Notes: generated by a model not told the origin, from the sequence alone. Shown: positions 5,975-13,242, counted from the first letter of the stretch. The stretch: 13,443 nucleotides of DNA from Methanosarcinales archaeon (GCA_004212095.1 RXIJ01000025.1:1-13443); one strand, 5' to 3'. A program made the numbers and translations.

Positions 5975-6140
5975 TGCAAAGTATAAAAACTTGGTAAAAT
6001 GATAAATGAGTAATTCGTTATCTCTGCAAAGCAAAAGCTTTACAGTGTATAAAACCTGTTAAAATAATAAATGAGTAAGTTATTGTCTCTGCAAAGCAAA
6101 AGCTTTACAGTGTATAAAACCTGTTAAAATAATAAATGAG
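5975..6140 (+). repeat. Three-copy 65-bp tandem repeat carrying TATA-like box and start codon, leader of larA-like gene
   Basis: Copies B (from 6021) and C (from 6086) are identical over 55 nt. Copy A (5975-6020) is diverged and one nt longer around its TATA box. Each unit contains GTATAAAA (5981, 6047, 6112) and then AAATAATAAATGAG or a variant. In copy C the ATG (6136) starts the LarA-like protein. In copies A and B the same ATG opens 18-codon ORFs (6006-6062 and 6071-6127) encoding MSNSLSLQSKSFTVYKTC and MSKLLSLQSKSFTVYKTC. B and C also contain the hairpin arms GCAAAGC and GCTTTAC around AAAA. The arrangement looks like tandem duplication of a promoter with the first codons of the gene. 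Confidence 0.85.
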
Positions 6141-7371
6141 AGTCTCTCTTCCAATGGGTAAGAGCATAATCACTGGAGACGTCCCTGATGATACAGAGAT
6201 TATCCTGCCTAAAAAAAACAATAAAAAAACAATAGACGGCGATATACTTCTTAAAAACGCGCTTTCTTCACCAATTGCGAGCAGACAACTTGGTGAACTC
6301 ATTGGAAGTGATGAGTCTGTAGCTATACTAGTAAGTGATATCACACGCCCAGTCCCTACAAAGAAACTCCTTTTACACCTATTCACTGAACTTGAACATG
6401 CTGGTGTTAAATCTCGCACACGTATTATTTTTGGGCTTGGACTTCACCGATTGATGAGTGAACCTGAAAAAAAACACATCCTTGGAGACTATTATTATCA
6501 AGCATCCCATCTGGAGCATGAGCTTGACAACTGCACATATCTCAAAGATACTGGACATGGCACACCGGTTGAAATATTTTCAAAAGTAGCTGAATGTGAC
6601 AGGATAATCTGCACCGGAAACATTGAATTCCACTATTATGCAGGCTATACCGGGGGATCAAAAGCACTGCTGCCGGGGGTGAGTTCAGAATGTTCCATCA
6701 TCAAAAACCACAGCCTGATGCTCGATAAAACATCTTATGCAGGCAATATTGATGGAGCACTGCGGCGTGACATTGATGAAGCAGGAAAAATTGCAGGGAT
6801 TGATTTCATTTATGATGTCGTACTTGACTCTAACAAAAATATCATATATGCGGTGGCAGGAGACGCTATAAAAGCTCATAGGAATGGCACTCAAATGGTT
6901 GATAAACTATACAAAATACCGGTTGAACCAGCAGATGTTGTAATCGTCTCAGCAGGCGGCATGCCAAAAGATATTAACCTCTTTCAAGCACACAAGGCAC
7001 TGGAAAACGTGAAAAACGCAAGTAAGGACGGTGGTGCGATCATCCTCGCTGCAACATGTGAGGAGGGGTATGGAAACCGTGTATTTGAAACATGGATTAA
7101 CGAATGCAGAACACCACAAGATGCAATCACACGATTGCAGAAGGGTTTTGTCATGGGTGGCCACAAAGCAGCATTGATCGGAAAACTTGCGCTCGAGAGG
7201 GAATTATACCTGGTATCAAGTAACGACAGTACTTTTGCAGAAAGAGCTTACTTCAAACACGCTTCAACATTACAGAAGGCTGTTAATGCTGCAATGAAGA
7301 GTAGAACAAGACCGCGCGTGTTGGTAGTACCCTATGGAAATATTACATTATTAACAAAAAATAATATTTAG
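6136..7371 (+). CDS. LarA family nickel-pincer racemase/epimerase (DUF2088)
   Basis: The 411 residues match the two-domain LarA family. Lactate racemase LarA interconverts D- and L-lactate using a covalently bound nickel-pincer nucleotide; homologues act on other 2-hydroxy acids. The residues that bind or serve the cofactor in the Lactobacillus enzyme appear here with the same spacing: H104 (G-L-H-R), H166 (E-F-H-Y-Y-A-G-Y), K176 (G-G-S-K-A, the Lys that carries the pincer) and H192 (K-N-H). The 166/176/192 spacing is exactly that of 174/184/200 in the reference. The start at 6136 gives the usual first strand (V-S-L-P-M-G-K). No larB, larC or larE is in the window. An epimerase follows 10 nt downstream and is probably cotranscribed. 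Substrate unknown, so I give no lactate-specific symbol. Confidence 0.88.
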   Translation: MRVSLPMGKSIITGDVPDDTEIILPKKNNKKTIDGDILLKNALSSPIASRQLGELIGSDESVAILVSDITRPVPTKKLLLHLFTELEHAGVKSRTRIIFGLGLHRLMSEPEKKHILGDYYYQASHLEHELDNCTYLKDTGHGTPVEIFSKVAECDRIICTGNIEFHYYAGYTGGSKALLPGVSSECSIIKNHSLMLDKTSYAGNIDGALRRDIDEAGKIAGIDFIYDVVLDSNKNIIYAVAGDAIKAHRNGTQMVDKLYKIPVEPADVVIVSAGGMPKDINLFQAHKALENVKNASKDGGAIILAATCEEGYGNRVFETWINECRTPQDAITRLQKGFVMGGHKAALIGKLALERELYLVSSNDSTFAERAYFKHASTLQKAVNAAMKSRTRPRVLVVPYGNITLLTKNNI

Positions 7372-7381
7372 GTAATATATT

Positions 7382-8326
7382 ATGAAGATATTTATTACAG
7401 GCGGTGCAGGATTTATTGGCAGTCATTTAACAGACCGACTGCTCAGCGATGGATACAGTGTGACAGTGTATGATAATTTTATATCAGGAAAAAGAGAATT
7501 TGTTGCGCACCATCTAAACACTTCAACCTTCAAACTGGTATGTGCCGATCTTCTTGATACTGCAACTCTGAATGAATCAATTAAAGGCCACGATTTCGTA
7601 TTCCACCTCTCAGCCAATCCGGATATACGTAAAAGCACTGCTAATACGAGAGTGGATATTGAACAGGGCATCCTCGCAACTTATAATGTGCTCGAAGCAA
7701 TGAGACAGCACGACATTAAAAAAATTGCTTTTACTTCGTCTTCCACGGTCTATGGCGAGGCAACAGACATACCAACATCTGAAGACTATGGGCAAATGCT
7801 GCCTATATCAATATATGGTGCATCAAAACTTGCAGCAGAAGCACTGATAAGCGCATACTCCGGAAGTTTTGGTATGCAGGCATGGATTTTTCGATTCGCA
7901 AATATTATCGGAAGAAGGAGTACACACGGCATCATCTACGATTTCATACAAAAACTAAAAGAGAACATAGATAAACTTGAAATATTGGGGGACGGTAAAC
8001 AGAGAAAATCCTACCTCCTCGTGGAAGAATGTGTTGATGCAATGCTTCATGTGATTACTCACACAGGTGAGCGGATAAATACTTTCAATATCGGAGCGGA
8101 AGACCAGACACAGGTTAATACCATTGCAGGGATCGTTACAGAAGAGCTTAAACTTGATTATGTGACTTTTACATACAGCGGTGGGAGGCAGGGATGGATT
8201 GGCGATATTCCGTGTTTTTTACTATCGATTGAAAAAATCAAAAAACTCGGCTGGGCTCCAAAGAATACATCAGATAAATCCATCAGAAAAGCAACCAGGA
8301 CCCTGATAAGAGAAATCCGGAAATAA
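7382..8326 (+). CDS. NAD-dependent epimerase/dehydratase (extended SDR, GalE-like)
   Basis: This 314-residue extended short-chain dehydrogenase has the N-terminal NAD motif G-G-A-G-F-I-G-S-H (7-15), the D-N-F dinucleotide loop near residue 32, the catalytic Ser/Thr stretch T-S-S-S-T-V-Y-G, and Y-G-A-S-K (Tyr/Lys catalytic pair). The substrate half has G-D-G-K-Q-R-K-S-Y and a C-terminal sugar-nucleotide binding region. UDP-glucose 4-epimerase and related sugar-nucleotide epimerases are the closest groups I know; the exact sugar is not decided by the sequence. An AGGT overlapping the stop of the upstream LarA-like gene (7370-7373) lies 8 nt before the ATG, so the two genes form an operon. Confidence 0.9.
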   Translation: MKIFITGGAGFIGSHLTDRLLSDGYSVTVYDNFISGKREFVAHHLNTSTFKLVCADLLDTATLNESIKGHDFVFHLSANPDIRKSTANTRVDIEQGILATYNVLEAMRQHDIKKIAFTSSSTVYGEATDIPTSEDYGQMLPISIYGASKLAAEALISAYSGSFGMQAWIFRFANIIGRRSTHGIIYDFIQKLKENIDKLEILGDGKQRKSYLLVEECVDAMLHVITHTGERINTFNIGAEDQTQVNTIAGIVTEELKLDYVTFTYSGGRQGWIGDIPCFLLSIEKIKKLGWAPKNTSDKSIRKATRTLIREIRK

Positions 8327-8342
8327 GGGTCGTGACCTTTGA

Positions 8343-8383
8343 CATAGTTGATATATGGGTAAAATGCATATTTATCAACTATG
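8343..8383. repeat. Perfect 11-bp inverted repeat before a dead transposase
   Basis: CATAGTTGATA (8343-8353) and TATCAACTATG (8373-8383) are exact reverse complements separated by 19 nt. The right arm includes the ATG of the IS1-like pseudogene, and the left arm lies just after the epimerase stop. It could be a terminator, an element-borne operator, or a structure near the element end. Confidence 0.65.
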
Positions 8384-8764
8384 GCAATAAATAAATCCAA
8401 AATAGACCTGGAAAATGAATTTTGCTCGAACGAAAATTGCAATGACTGAGGCAAGAGAAACTCAGGTAGCATAGTTAAGTTTGGGCACGACAGAAACGGT
8501 AAACAGCGATTTAAGTGTAAAACATGCGGTGGTGTCTTCGTAGAGACCAAAAACACTATTTTTTACAATCGCAAGTTATCAGAGGACTAAATTATCTCAA
8601 TCTGCAAATTACTGGTCGAGAAAAATGGAATAAGAGCCATTGAACGTATAACTGTGATACATCGCGACACGATATCAAATGTTGTAAAAGACACGGCAAG
8701 ACACGCGAGGGAAGTAACTGACTTTTTAATAGGGACTGTTGGGAAAGTCACTGAAACCTGTTAA
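8381..8764 (+). pseudogene. IS1-like transposase, 5' part, with two in-frame stops
   Basis: The frame from ATG 8381 encodes an N-terminal zinc-ribbon: one C-S-N-E-N-C pair, then F-G-H-D-R-N-G-K-Q-R-F-K-C-K-T-C-G-G. It continues with F-V-E-T-K-N-T-I-F-Y-N-R-K-L-S-E and an HTH-like I-R-A-I-E-R-I-T-V-I-H-R-D-T-I-S-N. This is the layout of IS1-type (InsA-like) transposases common in Methanosarcinales. TGA at 8447-8449 and TAA at 8588-8590 break the frame, and the DDE catalytic part is missing. Similarity ends at about 8730, where a probable second element begins; the frame closes at 8762-8764. Confidence 0.75.
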
Positions 8765-9595
8765 ATTGATACACTGTCTCTCTTAAAATTCTCGTTTGAC
8801 ATAATATCTGACATTATCCCGCTAAAAAATGCCAGCATCAGCAATTTTTTACTTGTAAATCGATCGATATCGAAGCATTTATATTATTTAATCACATTTA
8901 TCACTTAAAATTTATGATTTAGATGTGATAATGTGTTTTCGATACCAAAAGTCCCACAAACCACCTTCATTTACGGTTCAACCGTTTATAAAAATATCAT
9001 ACCTGAAAACACTATTTTTTACAAAATAAATCAGGTCATAGACTTTTCCTTCGTGAACGAAGCATGTAGCGACCTCTATTCGTTCGACAATGGCAGACCT
9101 GTAATAAACACCCCCTGAAAGGATGTTCCGTTCAGCAATCGTTCAATATCCCAATGACTTTTCTGATAGACAAATGGAACATTCCGCCAGATTTGACATC
9201 ATGACAAAATGGTTCCTTGAAATCCTTATAGAAAACAAATCTTACGATCACAGTTTATTGGACGATTTCAGGGACCGACCTGGAGAAAAGAGATGGAAAA
9301 AACTATTCTTCATGATATTGAAACAAATAGAAAATGCAGGTTTTGGCAAAGGATATAAGTCAGCTGATGCCACACATGTGATATTAAACATTGCTATCCA
9401 TAGAATTATTGGATTGATAGGACAGGGAATAAAAGCGATAATGGACTAAATTGAGACCGTAGATACAAAATCTTTCACAGGATATAAGGCCAATATGAGA
9501 TTAAAGTATTGAAGAAAAACCCTTTAACAATTGACAAGTTTGCTGATTTCCTAAAAAGGTTACACTCAGAAAAAGCAGAAGTTAAAAGAAATTGA
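8732..9595 (+). mobile_element. Degraded IS1182-like insertion, probably nested in the IS1-like gene
   Basis: Transposase similarity of the left gene stops at about 8730, and the next bases, GGGACTGTTGGGAAAGTC, look like an insertion-sequence end. The IS1182-like ORF follows at 8933. No matching inverted copy is found before radC begins at 9600, so the right end is lost. Boundaries are inferred. Confidence 0.35.
8933..9595 (+). pseudogene. IS1182/IS5-group transposase, 5' part, frameshifted
   Basis: Three pieces join into one transposase N-terminus. Frame one (GTG 8933 to about 9115) reads ...I-P-E-N-T-I-F-Y-K-I-N-Q-V-I-D-F-S-F-V-N-E, then L-Y-S-F-D-N-G-R-P-V-I-N-T-P. After a one-base shift at 9115-9122 frame two reads M-F-R-S-A-I-V-Q-Y, D-R-Q-M-E-H-S-A-R-F-D-I-M-T-K-W-F-L and D-A-T-H-V, with a TAA at 9447-9449 and then T-G-Y-K-A-N. 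After another shift near 9494 the first frame resumes with NPLTIDKFADFLKRLHSEKA and ends at TGA 9593-9595. The domain order is that of IS1182 transposases (DUF772-like N-terminus, then first catalytic Asp region, D-A-T-H). The C-terminal catalytic half is gone. Confidence 0.75.
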
Positions 9596-9599
9596 ATAA

Positions 9600-10266
9600 T
9601 CACTCTTCCTCATTCCAACACCAATAACTCTCTTTACTGATGATTACATAGTCCAAAACCTCAATGTTAAGCACTTCTCCAGCCTCAAACAATCTTTCCG
9701 TAATTTTTTTATCTTCTTGGGAAGGTGTATGGTCTCCACTCGGACGATTATGTACCAGAACAATTGCATTCGCACTTTCTTTTGTCGCTGATTTAAAAAC
9801 TTCTCTCGGATGGACTAACGAGGCATTAAGAGTCCCAATAGAAATAATTTCATCCTTGGTTACTCTGCCCTTCGAGTCAAGATGAAGAATCATGAAGTCT
9901 TATTTATTATTTTTTTCCTGACAGTAACGGCTGGGCATATTCGTACACGTCCTTAGCGCATTTTATTGGCTTTTCGTCTCTTTTTGATATTGCATGCTAT
10001 TTGTTAAACTCAAACAAAGCCTGTATCTGCATTGTTTTTGCATGCCCAATCCCCTTAATATCCTGAAGCTCTTTTAATGATAAGTCTGATAGTTTGTCCA
10101 ACCCATGTTTTGAGAGTGGTCTGTTGGACATGTCGATCACATTTTCGTCTCTGGTCCCGGTCTGAAGAATAACTGCAAGTGGTTCAGCATCACTTAAACC
10201 GGATGCTCCGGCTTTTAAAAATCGTCCTCTTAGCCTGTTCTCTTTTGAAAGGTCTTCTATTCTCAT
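9600..10266 (-). pseudogene. radC: radC (JAMM domain protein), broken by stop and frameshift
   Basis: Two same-strand pieces make a RadC. The N-terminal part (10266 to 9997) has E-D-L-S-K-E-N-R-L-R-G-R, L-S-D-A-E-P-L-A-V-I-L-Q-T-G-T and the helix-hairpin-helix I-K-G-I-G-H-A-K. A TAG at 9999-9997 follows A-L-F-E-F-N-K, but the frame carries on as S-K-R-D-E-K-P-I-K-C-A-K-D-V-Y-E-Y-A-Q-P-L-L-S-G-K-K, as expected of RadC. A further stop and frameshift then lead into D-F-M-I-L-H-L-D-S-K-G-R-V and the JAMM domain (9893-9600). There the metal motif reads V-H-N-R-P-S-G-D instead of H-N-H-P-S-G-D, so one zinc ligand is lost. RadC is of uncertain function (often linked to mobile DNA). It lies directly against the transposase remnant. 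Confidence 0.85.
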
Positions 10267-10417
10267 ATAATTATATTAAATTTTTTTCAAGAAACTTCAT
10301 ATACAACTTAAGTAGAATATAAACAAATGCAGTTTATAATTTCCTATATCTTTAAACACGTACGATTCGATTGTTATTGATATTCACCATGTATCTGAAC
10401 GTTGAGATTTGCATAAG

Positions 10418-10431
10418 CTTTTTATTAAATA
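10418..10431 (+). promoter_or_regulatory. Probable TATA box of the CLC gene
   Basis: The A/T tract TTTTTATTAAATAC lies about 30-40 nt before the preferred ATG (10460), predicting a short leader. This and the in-family N-terminus favour 10460 over the upstream TTG at 10409. The rest of the 10267-10409 spacer shows nothing I can name. Confidence 0.4.
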
Positions 10432-10459
10432 CACTGCTACACTAAGAAACTTAAACATT

Positions 10460-12223
10460 ATGATACATAGTATAAAACGTTTTTTTGACACTGCACAATT
10501 AAAACAGCTACATAGATGGACATTATATGGCATAGTCATAGGGATAGTTGCCGGTCTTGGAGCAGTGGCTTTCTATACAGCAATTTCAATTATAACTCAC
10601 TTAACTCTTGGTGGTATCGCGGGTTACTATCCAGCACCAGCAGGTGGAGAGTCTAGCCTGTTTTCTGAGGCAGCCAGCAGTCCAAACAGATTATTACTAC
10701 TTTTCATCCCGGCCGTCGGTGGGCTTATTACAGGAATTATCATCTACACCTTTGCACCTGAAGCAGAAGGACACGGCACAGACGCTGTGATAGAGGCTTA
10801 CAACCAGAACAGAGGCATCATACGACACAGGGTTCCAATCGTAAAAACAGTAGCTTCTGCCATAACCATTGGGACAGGGGGCAGTGCTGGAAGAGAAGGG
10901 CCAATAGCACAAATCGGCGCTGGTTTTGGCTCAGCTTTTGCCGATTATTTATCACTATCTGACAGGGATCGGAGGATCATGCTTATCTGTGGTACTGCTG
11001 CCGGGATTGGAAGCATTTTTCGTGCCCCCTTTGGTGGGGTGCTCTTTGCCCTTGAAGTATTGTACCAGCGTGATATGGAAACTGATGGGATTGTCCCAGC
11101 ATTTGTTTCTTCCACTATAGCGTACTCGGTGTTCACCTATTTCTTTGGATGGGGGTCTCTGTTTAACACTCCTGATTTCATGTTTTCACACCCATTGGAA
11201 CTTCTGTTTTACAGTATTCTTGGAGGTGTGTGTGCTTATGTAGGTATCGCATATATCAAAACATTCTATGGTGTGAGGGATTACATATTTAAACCACTCA
11301 AAGTAAAGAACCATTATAAGCCAGCAATCGGGGGTCTTCTGCTTGGCATTATGGCATATTTTTACCCTGATGTGTTAGGTACTGGTTACGGGCTCATACA
11401 ATCCGCCATCAATGGAGAGCTTTTAATATCAGCTATGCTATTTCTTGTGGTTCTTAAGATCCTCGCAACGTCGTTTACCATAAGCTCAGGTGGTAGCGGG
11501 GGGGTGTTTGCCCCGTCTCTTGTTATAGGTGCTATGGTTGGGGGAGCTTTTGGAATAGCAGCAGACATCTTATTTCCGACCCTCATATCGCACCCAGGAT
11601 CGTACGTTCTCGTGGGAATGACTGCTATGCTTGCAGGGGTTGCAAAAGTGCCGATTGCTGGTATTATCATGGTCTCAGAGCTTACAGGAAGTTATCATCT
11701 GTTAGTACCATTGATGGTTGCATCAACGACAGCCTACCTACTCACCGGCACAAAAACCATATATGAAAAACAGGCCCCGAGTCGTGCAGACTCGCCAGCA
11801 CATCGCAGGGAACTTACTGTGAATATACTTGAGACAAGCAGCGTTGGCAAAGCAATGAATAAAGATGTCATCACTATAACACCTGATAAAAGTGCACATC
11901 TTGTGCTGGATCTCATTCGCACCCATAGACATACCGGGTATCCGGTAATGAAAAATGATGAGCTTGTTGGAATTGTTACCTTTGAAGATGCGGAAAAGAC
12001 TCCGTTTGATAAGCGGGATAAGCGCACGGTTGGTGAAATAATGACAGAAAAACTTGTCACAGCAACACCCGAAGAAACACTTGAAATAGCACACCGCAAA
12101 CTCATAGAACACCATATTGGACGCTTGCCTGTTGTATCAAAGGATAATCCTACAATGCTCCTTGGAATACTGACCAGATCAGACATCATACGCATGCACG
12201 CAAAACTCAGCAGTGAACAATAG
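10460..12223 (+). CDS. CLC-family chloride channel/transporter with C-terminal CBS pair
   Basis: An integral membrane protein of 587 residues from the ATG at 10460 (the frame is open to a TTG at 10409). About residues 15-430 form the CLC membrane domain. Motif one reads G-H-G-T-D-A-V-I-E-A in place of G-S-G-I-P. Motif two, G-R-E-G-P-I-A-Q-I-G, keeps the gating Glu (E146). Motif three, G-G-V-F-A-P-S-L-V-I-G, is intact. S-Y-H-L-L-V-P holds the likely central Tyr. A-L-E-V-L has Val where E. coli ClC-ec1 has the inner proton Glu203, by my manual alignment. Two CBS domains (about 460-512 and 523-580) form a Bateman module that may sense nucleotides. Whether it is a channel or a proton-coupled exchanger is open. 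It stands alone as a transcription unit, with pseudogenes upstream. Confidence 0.94.
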   Translation: MIHSIKRFFDTAQLKQLHRWTLYGIVIGIVAGLGAVAFYTAISIITHLTLGGIAGYYPAPAGGESSLFSEAASSPNRLLLLFIPAVGGLITGIIIYTFAPEAEGHGTDAVIEAYNQNRGIIRHRVPIVKTVASAITIGTGGSAGREGPIAQIGAGFGSAFADYLSLSDRDRRIMLICGTAAGIGSIFRAPFGGVLFALEVLYQRDMETDGIVPAFVSSTIAYSVFTYFFGWGSLFNTPDFMFSHPLELLFYSILGGVCAYVGIAYIKTFYGVRDYIFKPLKVKNHYKPAIGGLLLGIMAYFYPDVLGTGYGLIQSAINGELLISAMLFLVVLKILATSFTISSGGSGGVFAPSLVIGAMVGGAFGIAADILFPTLISHPGSYVLVGMTAMLAGVAKVPIAGIIMVSELTGSYHLLVPLMVASTTAYLLTGTKTIYEKQAPSRADSPAHRRELTVNILETSSVGKAMNKDVITITPDKSAHLVLDLIRTHRHTGYPVMKNDELVGIVTFEDAEKTPFDKRDKRTVGEIMTEKLVTATPEETLEIAHRKLIEHHIGRLPVVSKDNPTMLLGILTRSDIIRMHAKLSSEQ

Positions 12224-12250
12224 ACACGGATTTCCGCAAGAGGGAGATAG

Positions 12251-12334
12251 ATGCACCCCCCGATTCTCTGTGATCTATGCGATGAGAAAAGTCATCTCAC
12301 AAACAGTTATTTAGCATGTTCACAAATCGGGTAA
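12251..12334 (+). CDS. Possible 27-residue Cys-containing small ORF
   Basis: The ORF begins MHPPILCDLCDEKSHLTNSY and stops 27 codons in. It has a C-x-x-C pair and a third Cys near the end. A GGGAG stretch lies 4 nt before the ATG. It is 27 nt downstream of the CLC stop. It could be a small metal-binding peptide or chance; nothing else supports it. Confidence 0.25.
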   Translation: MHPPILCDLCDEKSHLTNSYLACSQIG

Positions 12335-12369
12335 GCTATTTACTATGAGTTTAATGGGACCATACTCAA

Positions 12370-12376
12370 TTTTTTT
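12370..12376 (+). terminator. T-tract, candidate terminator of CLC transcript
   Basis: Seven T on the plus strand, followed by another seven-T run at 12413-12419, lie in the convergent spacer between the CLC gene and DUF1894. Archaeal RNA polymerase terminates at such T-runs without a hairpin. The distance from the stop (about 147 nt) makes this uncertain. Confidence 0.3.
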
Positions 12377-12409
12377 CATAAGCAATTTCCTGATAGTTTA
12401 AGCCCAAAT

Positions 12410-12691
12410 TCATTTTTTTAGTTCTTTTCTGATTCTTTCAATTTCACCATCGCCTGGTATTTTGAGAGCAAAAGCACCATGACAGGGTTTAATGTAAGCG
12501 ATAAGAATATGATCGCCTTCGATGCCGATTGGCAGTGGCGGAATTCCCACCATGTATGTATTGAATATTTTGTACCCGGGGGCTACAAAATAGATTTCTT
12601 GGCAGCGTTTTTGTATCAGTTTTGAACACTTGGCAAAGGTTGTGCGAGCTAATAGTATTTCATAATCCAATTCATCTACACATGGAGCCAT
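12410..12691 (-). CDS. DUF1894 protein (methanogen-specific)
   Basis: A 93-residue protein starting M-A-P-C-V-D-E-L-D-Y-E-I-L-L. It contains R-C-Q-E-I-Y-F-V-A-P-G-Y-K-I-F, G-I-P-P-L-P-I-G-I-E-G-D, and Y-I-K-P-C-H-G-A-F-A-L-K-I-P. The length and phrases match DUF1894, a family I know only from methanogens and relatives, with no assigned function. It overlaps the 3' end of the DUF1890 gene by 16 nt, and GGGGTGAG lies 4 nt upstream of its ATG, so the two are translated from one message. Conserved Cys residues (C4, C18, C30, C69) could bind metal, which is inference. Confidence 0.85.
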   Translation of the reverse strand: MAPCVDELDYEILLARTTFAKCSKLIQKRCQEIYFVAPGYKIFNTYMVGIPPLPIGIEGDHILIAYIKPCHGAFALKIPGDGEIERIRKELKK

Positions 12692-13137
12692 GTACTCACC
12701 CCATCGACTTGTTCTTTGAGTGGCAGCGGGTTGTGAATAACCGGTGCTGTAAGTACATGCTCACAGATGTTTTTGCATTGTTCTGTTAATTCTTCAGCAA
12801 ATTTCCCAAACACGATTGCTACCATTTTACCTTTTGAGAGCGCATGTATGCTGGCAAGGTACACGATACCTGAATCACTGTGAACGAACACAAAGCATAA
12901 GTCGAAGTCGATCTTTCCCGTTGATAATGCACCAATAGTTATATCCAGATCCATCATCTTTCCACCATAATAATGACGCTCAGGATCAGCAACTTTTACA
13001 AGAAGGAGGGCTGATTTGTTGCCTGCAAACACCGGTGTTATCCCATGTTTTTGGAGCTTGTACGCAAGATATATAGCAGTACTTGTCTGCACAGGAAATT
13101 CAGGGCAACCAAGCGCCAAAAGAGCTGTTTTAGCCAT
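12676..13137 (-). CDS. DUF1890 protein (methanogen-specific)
   Basis: A 153-residue protein starting M-A-K-T-A-L-L-A-L-G-C-P-E-F-P-V-Q. It has a Rossmann-like alternation of strands and helices: K-H-G-I-T-P-V-F-A-G-N-K-S-A, then V-A-D-P-E-R-H-Y-Y, then D-L-C-F-V-F-V-H-S-D-S-G-I-V-Y. The phrases fit DUF1890, usually paired with DUF1894 in methanogenic archaea. Function unknown. A TATA box 28 nt or so upstream suggests a leaderless or nearly leaderless transcript. It is the first gene of the two-gene operon. Confidence 0.87.
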   Translation of the reverse strand: MAKTALLALGCPEFPVQTSTAIYLAYKLQKHGITPVFAGNKSALLLVKVADPERHYYGGKMMDLDITIGALSTGKIDFDLCFVFVHSDSGIVYLASIHALSKGKMVAIVFGKFAEELTEQCKNICEHVLTAPVIHNPLPLKEQVDGVSTWLHV

Positions 13138-13161
13138 AACTGATAAATATTGAAGAGGATG

Positions 13162-13172
13162 CTATTTAAAAC
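13162..13172 (-). promoter_or_regulatory. TATA box of the DUF1890-DUF1894 operon
   Basis: The minus strand reads GGTTTTAAATAGC across these positions, centred about 30 nt before the ATG at 13137. The spacing predicts a leader of zero to a few nt. Confidence 0.5.
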
Positions 13173-13242
13173 CATCTTTTTTAGAACATGCTTATAGTCA
13201 AGAACGTAATTTTTATAACTAATCAGTTTTTTGTCTGTATTC

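Noticed and set aside
8158..8556. 132-codon minus-strand frame over the epimerase end and the IS remnant
   Set aside because: It crosses the 3' end of a well-supported gene and a transposase pseudogene, has no family features and no ribosome binding site.
8551..9025. Shared stretch AACACTATTTTTTACAA in the two transposase remnants
   Set aside because: Both copies encode N-T-I-F-Y in unrelated transposase families; flanks do not match, so it looks like coincidence of coding sequence in A/T-rich DNA rather than a repeat.
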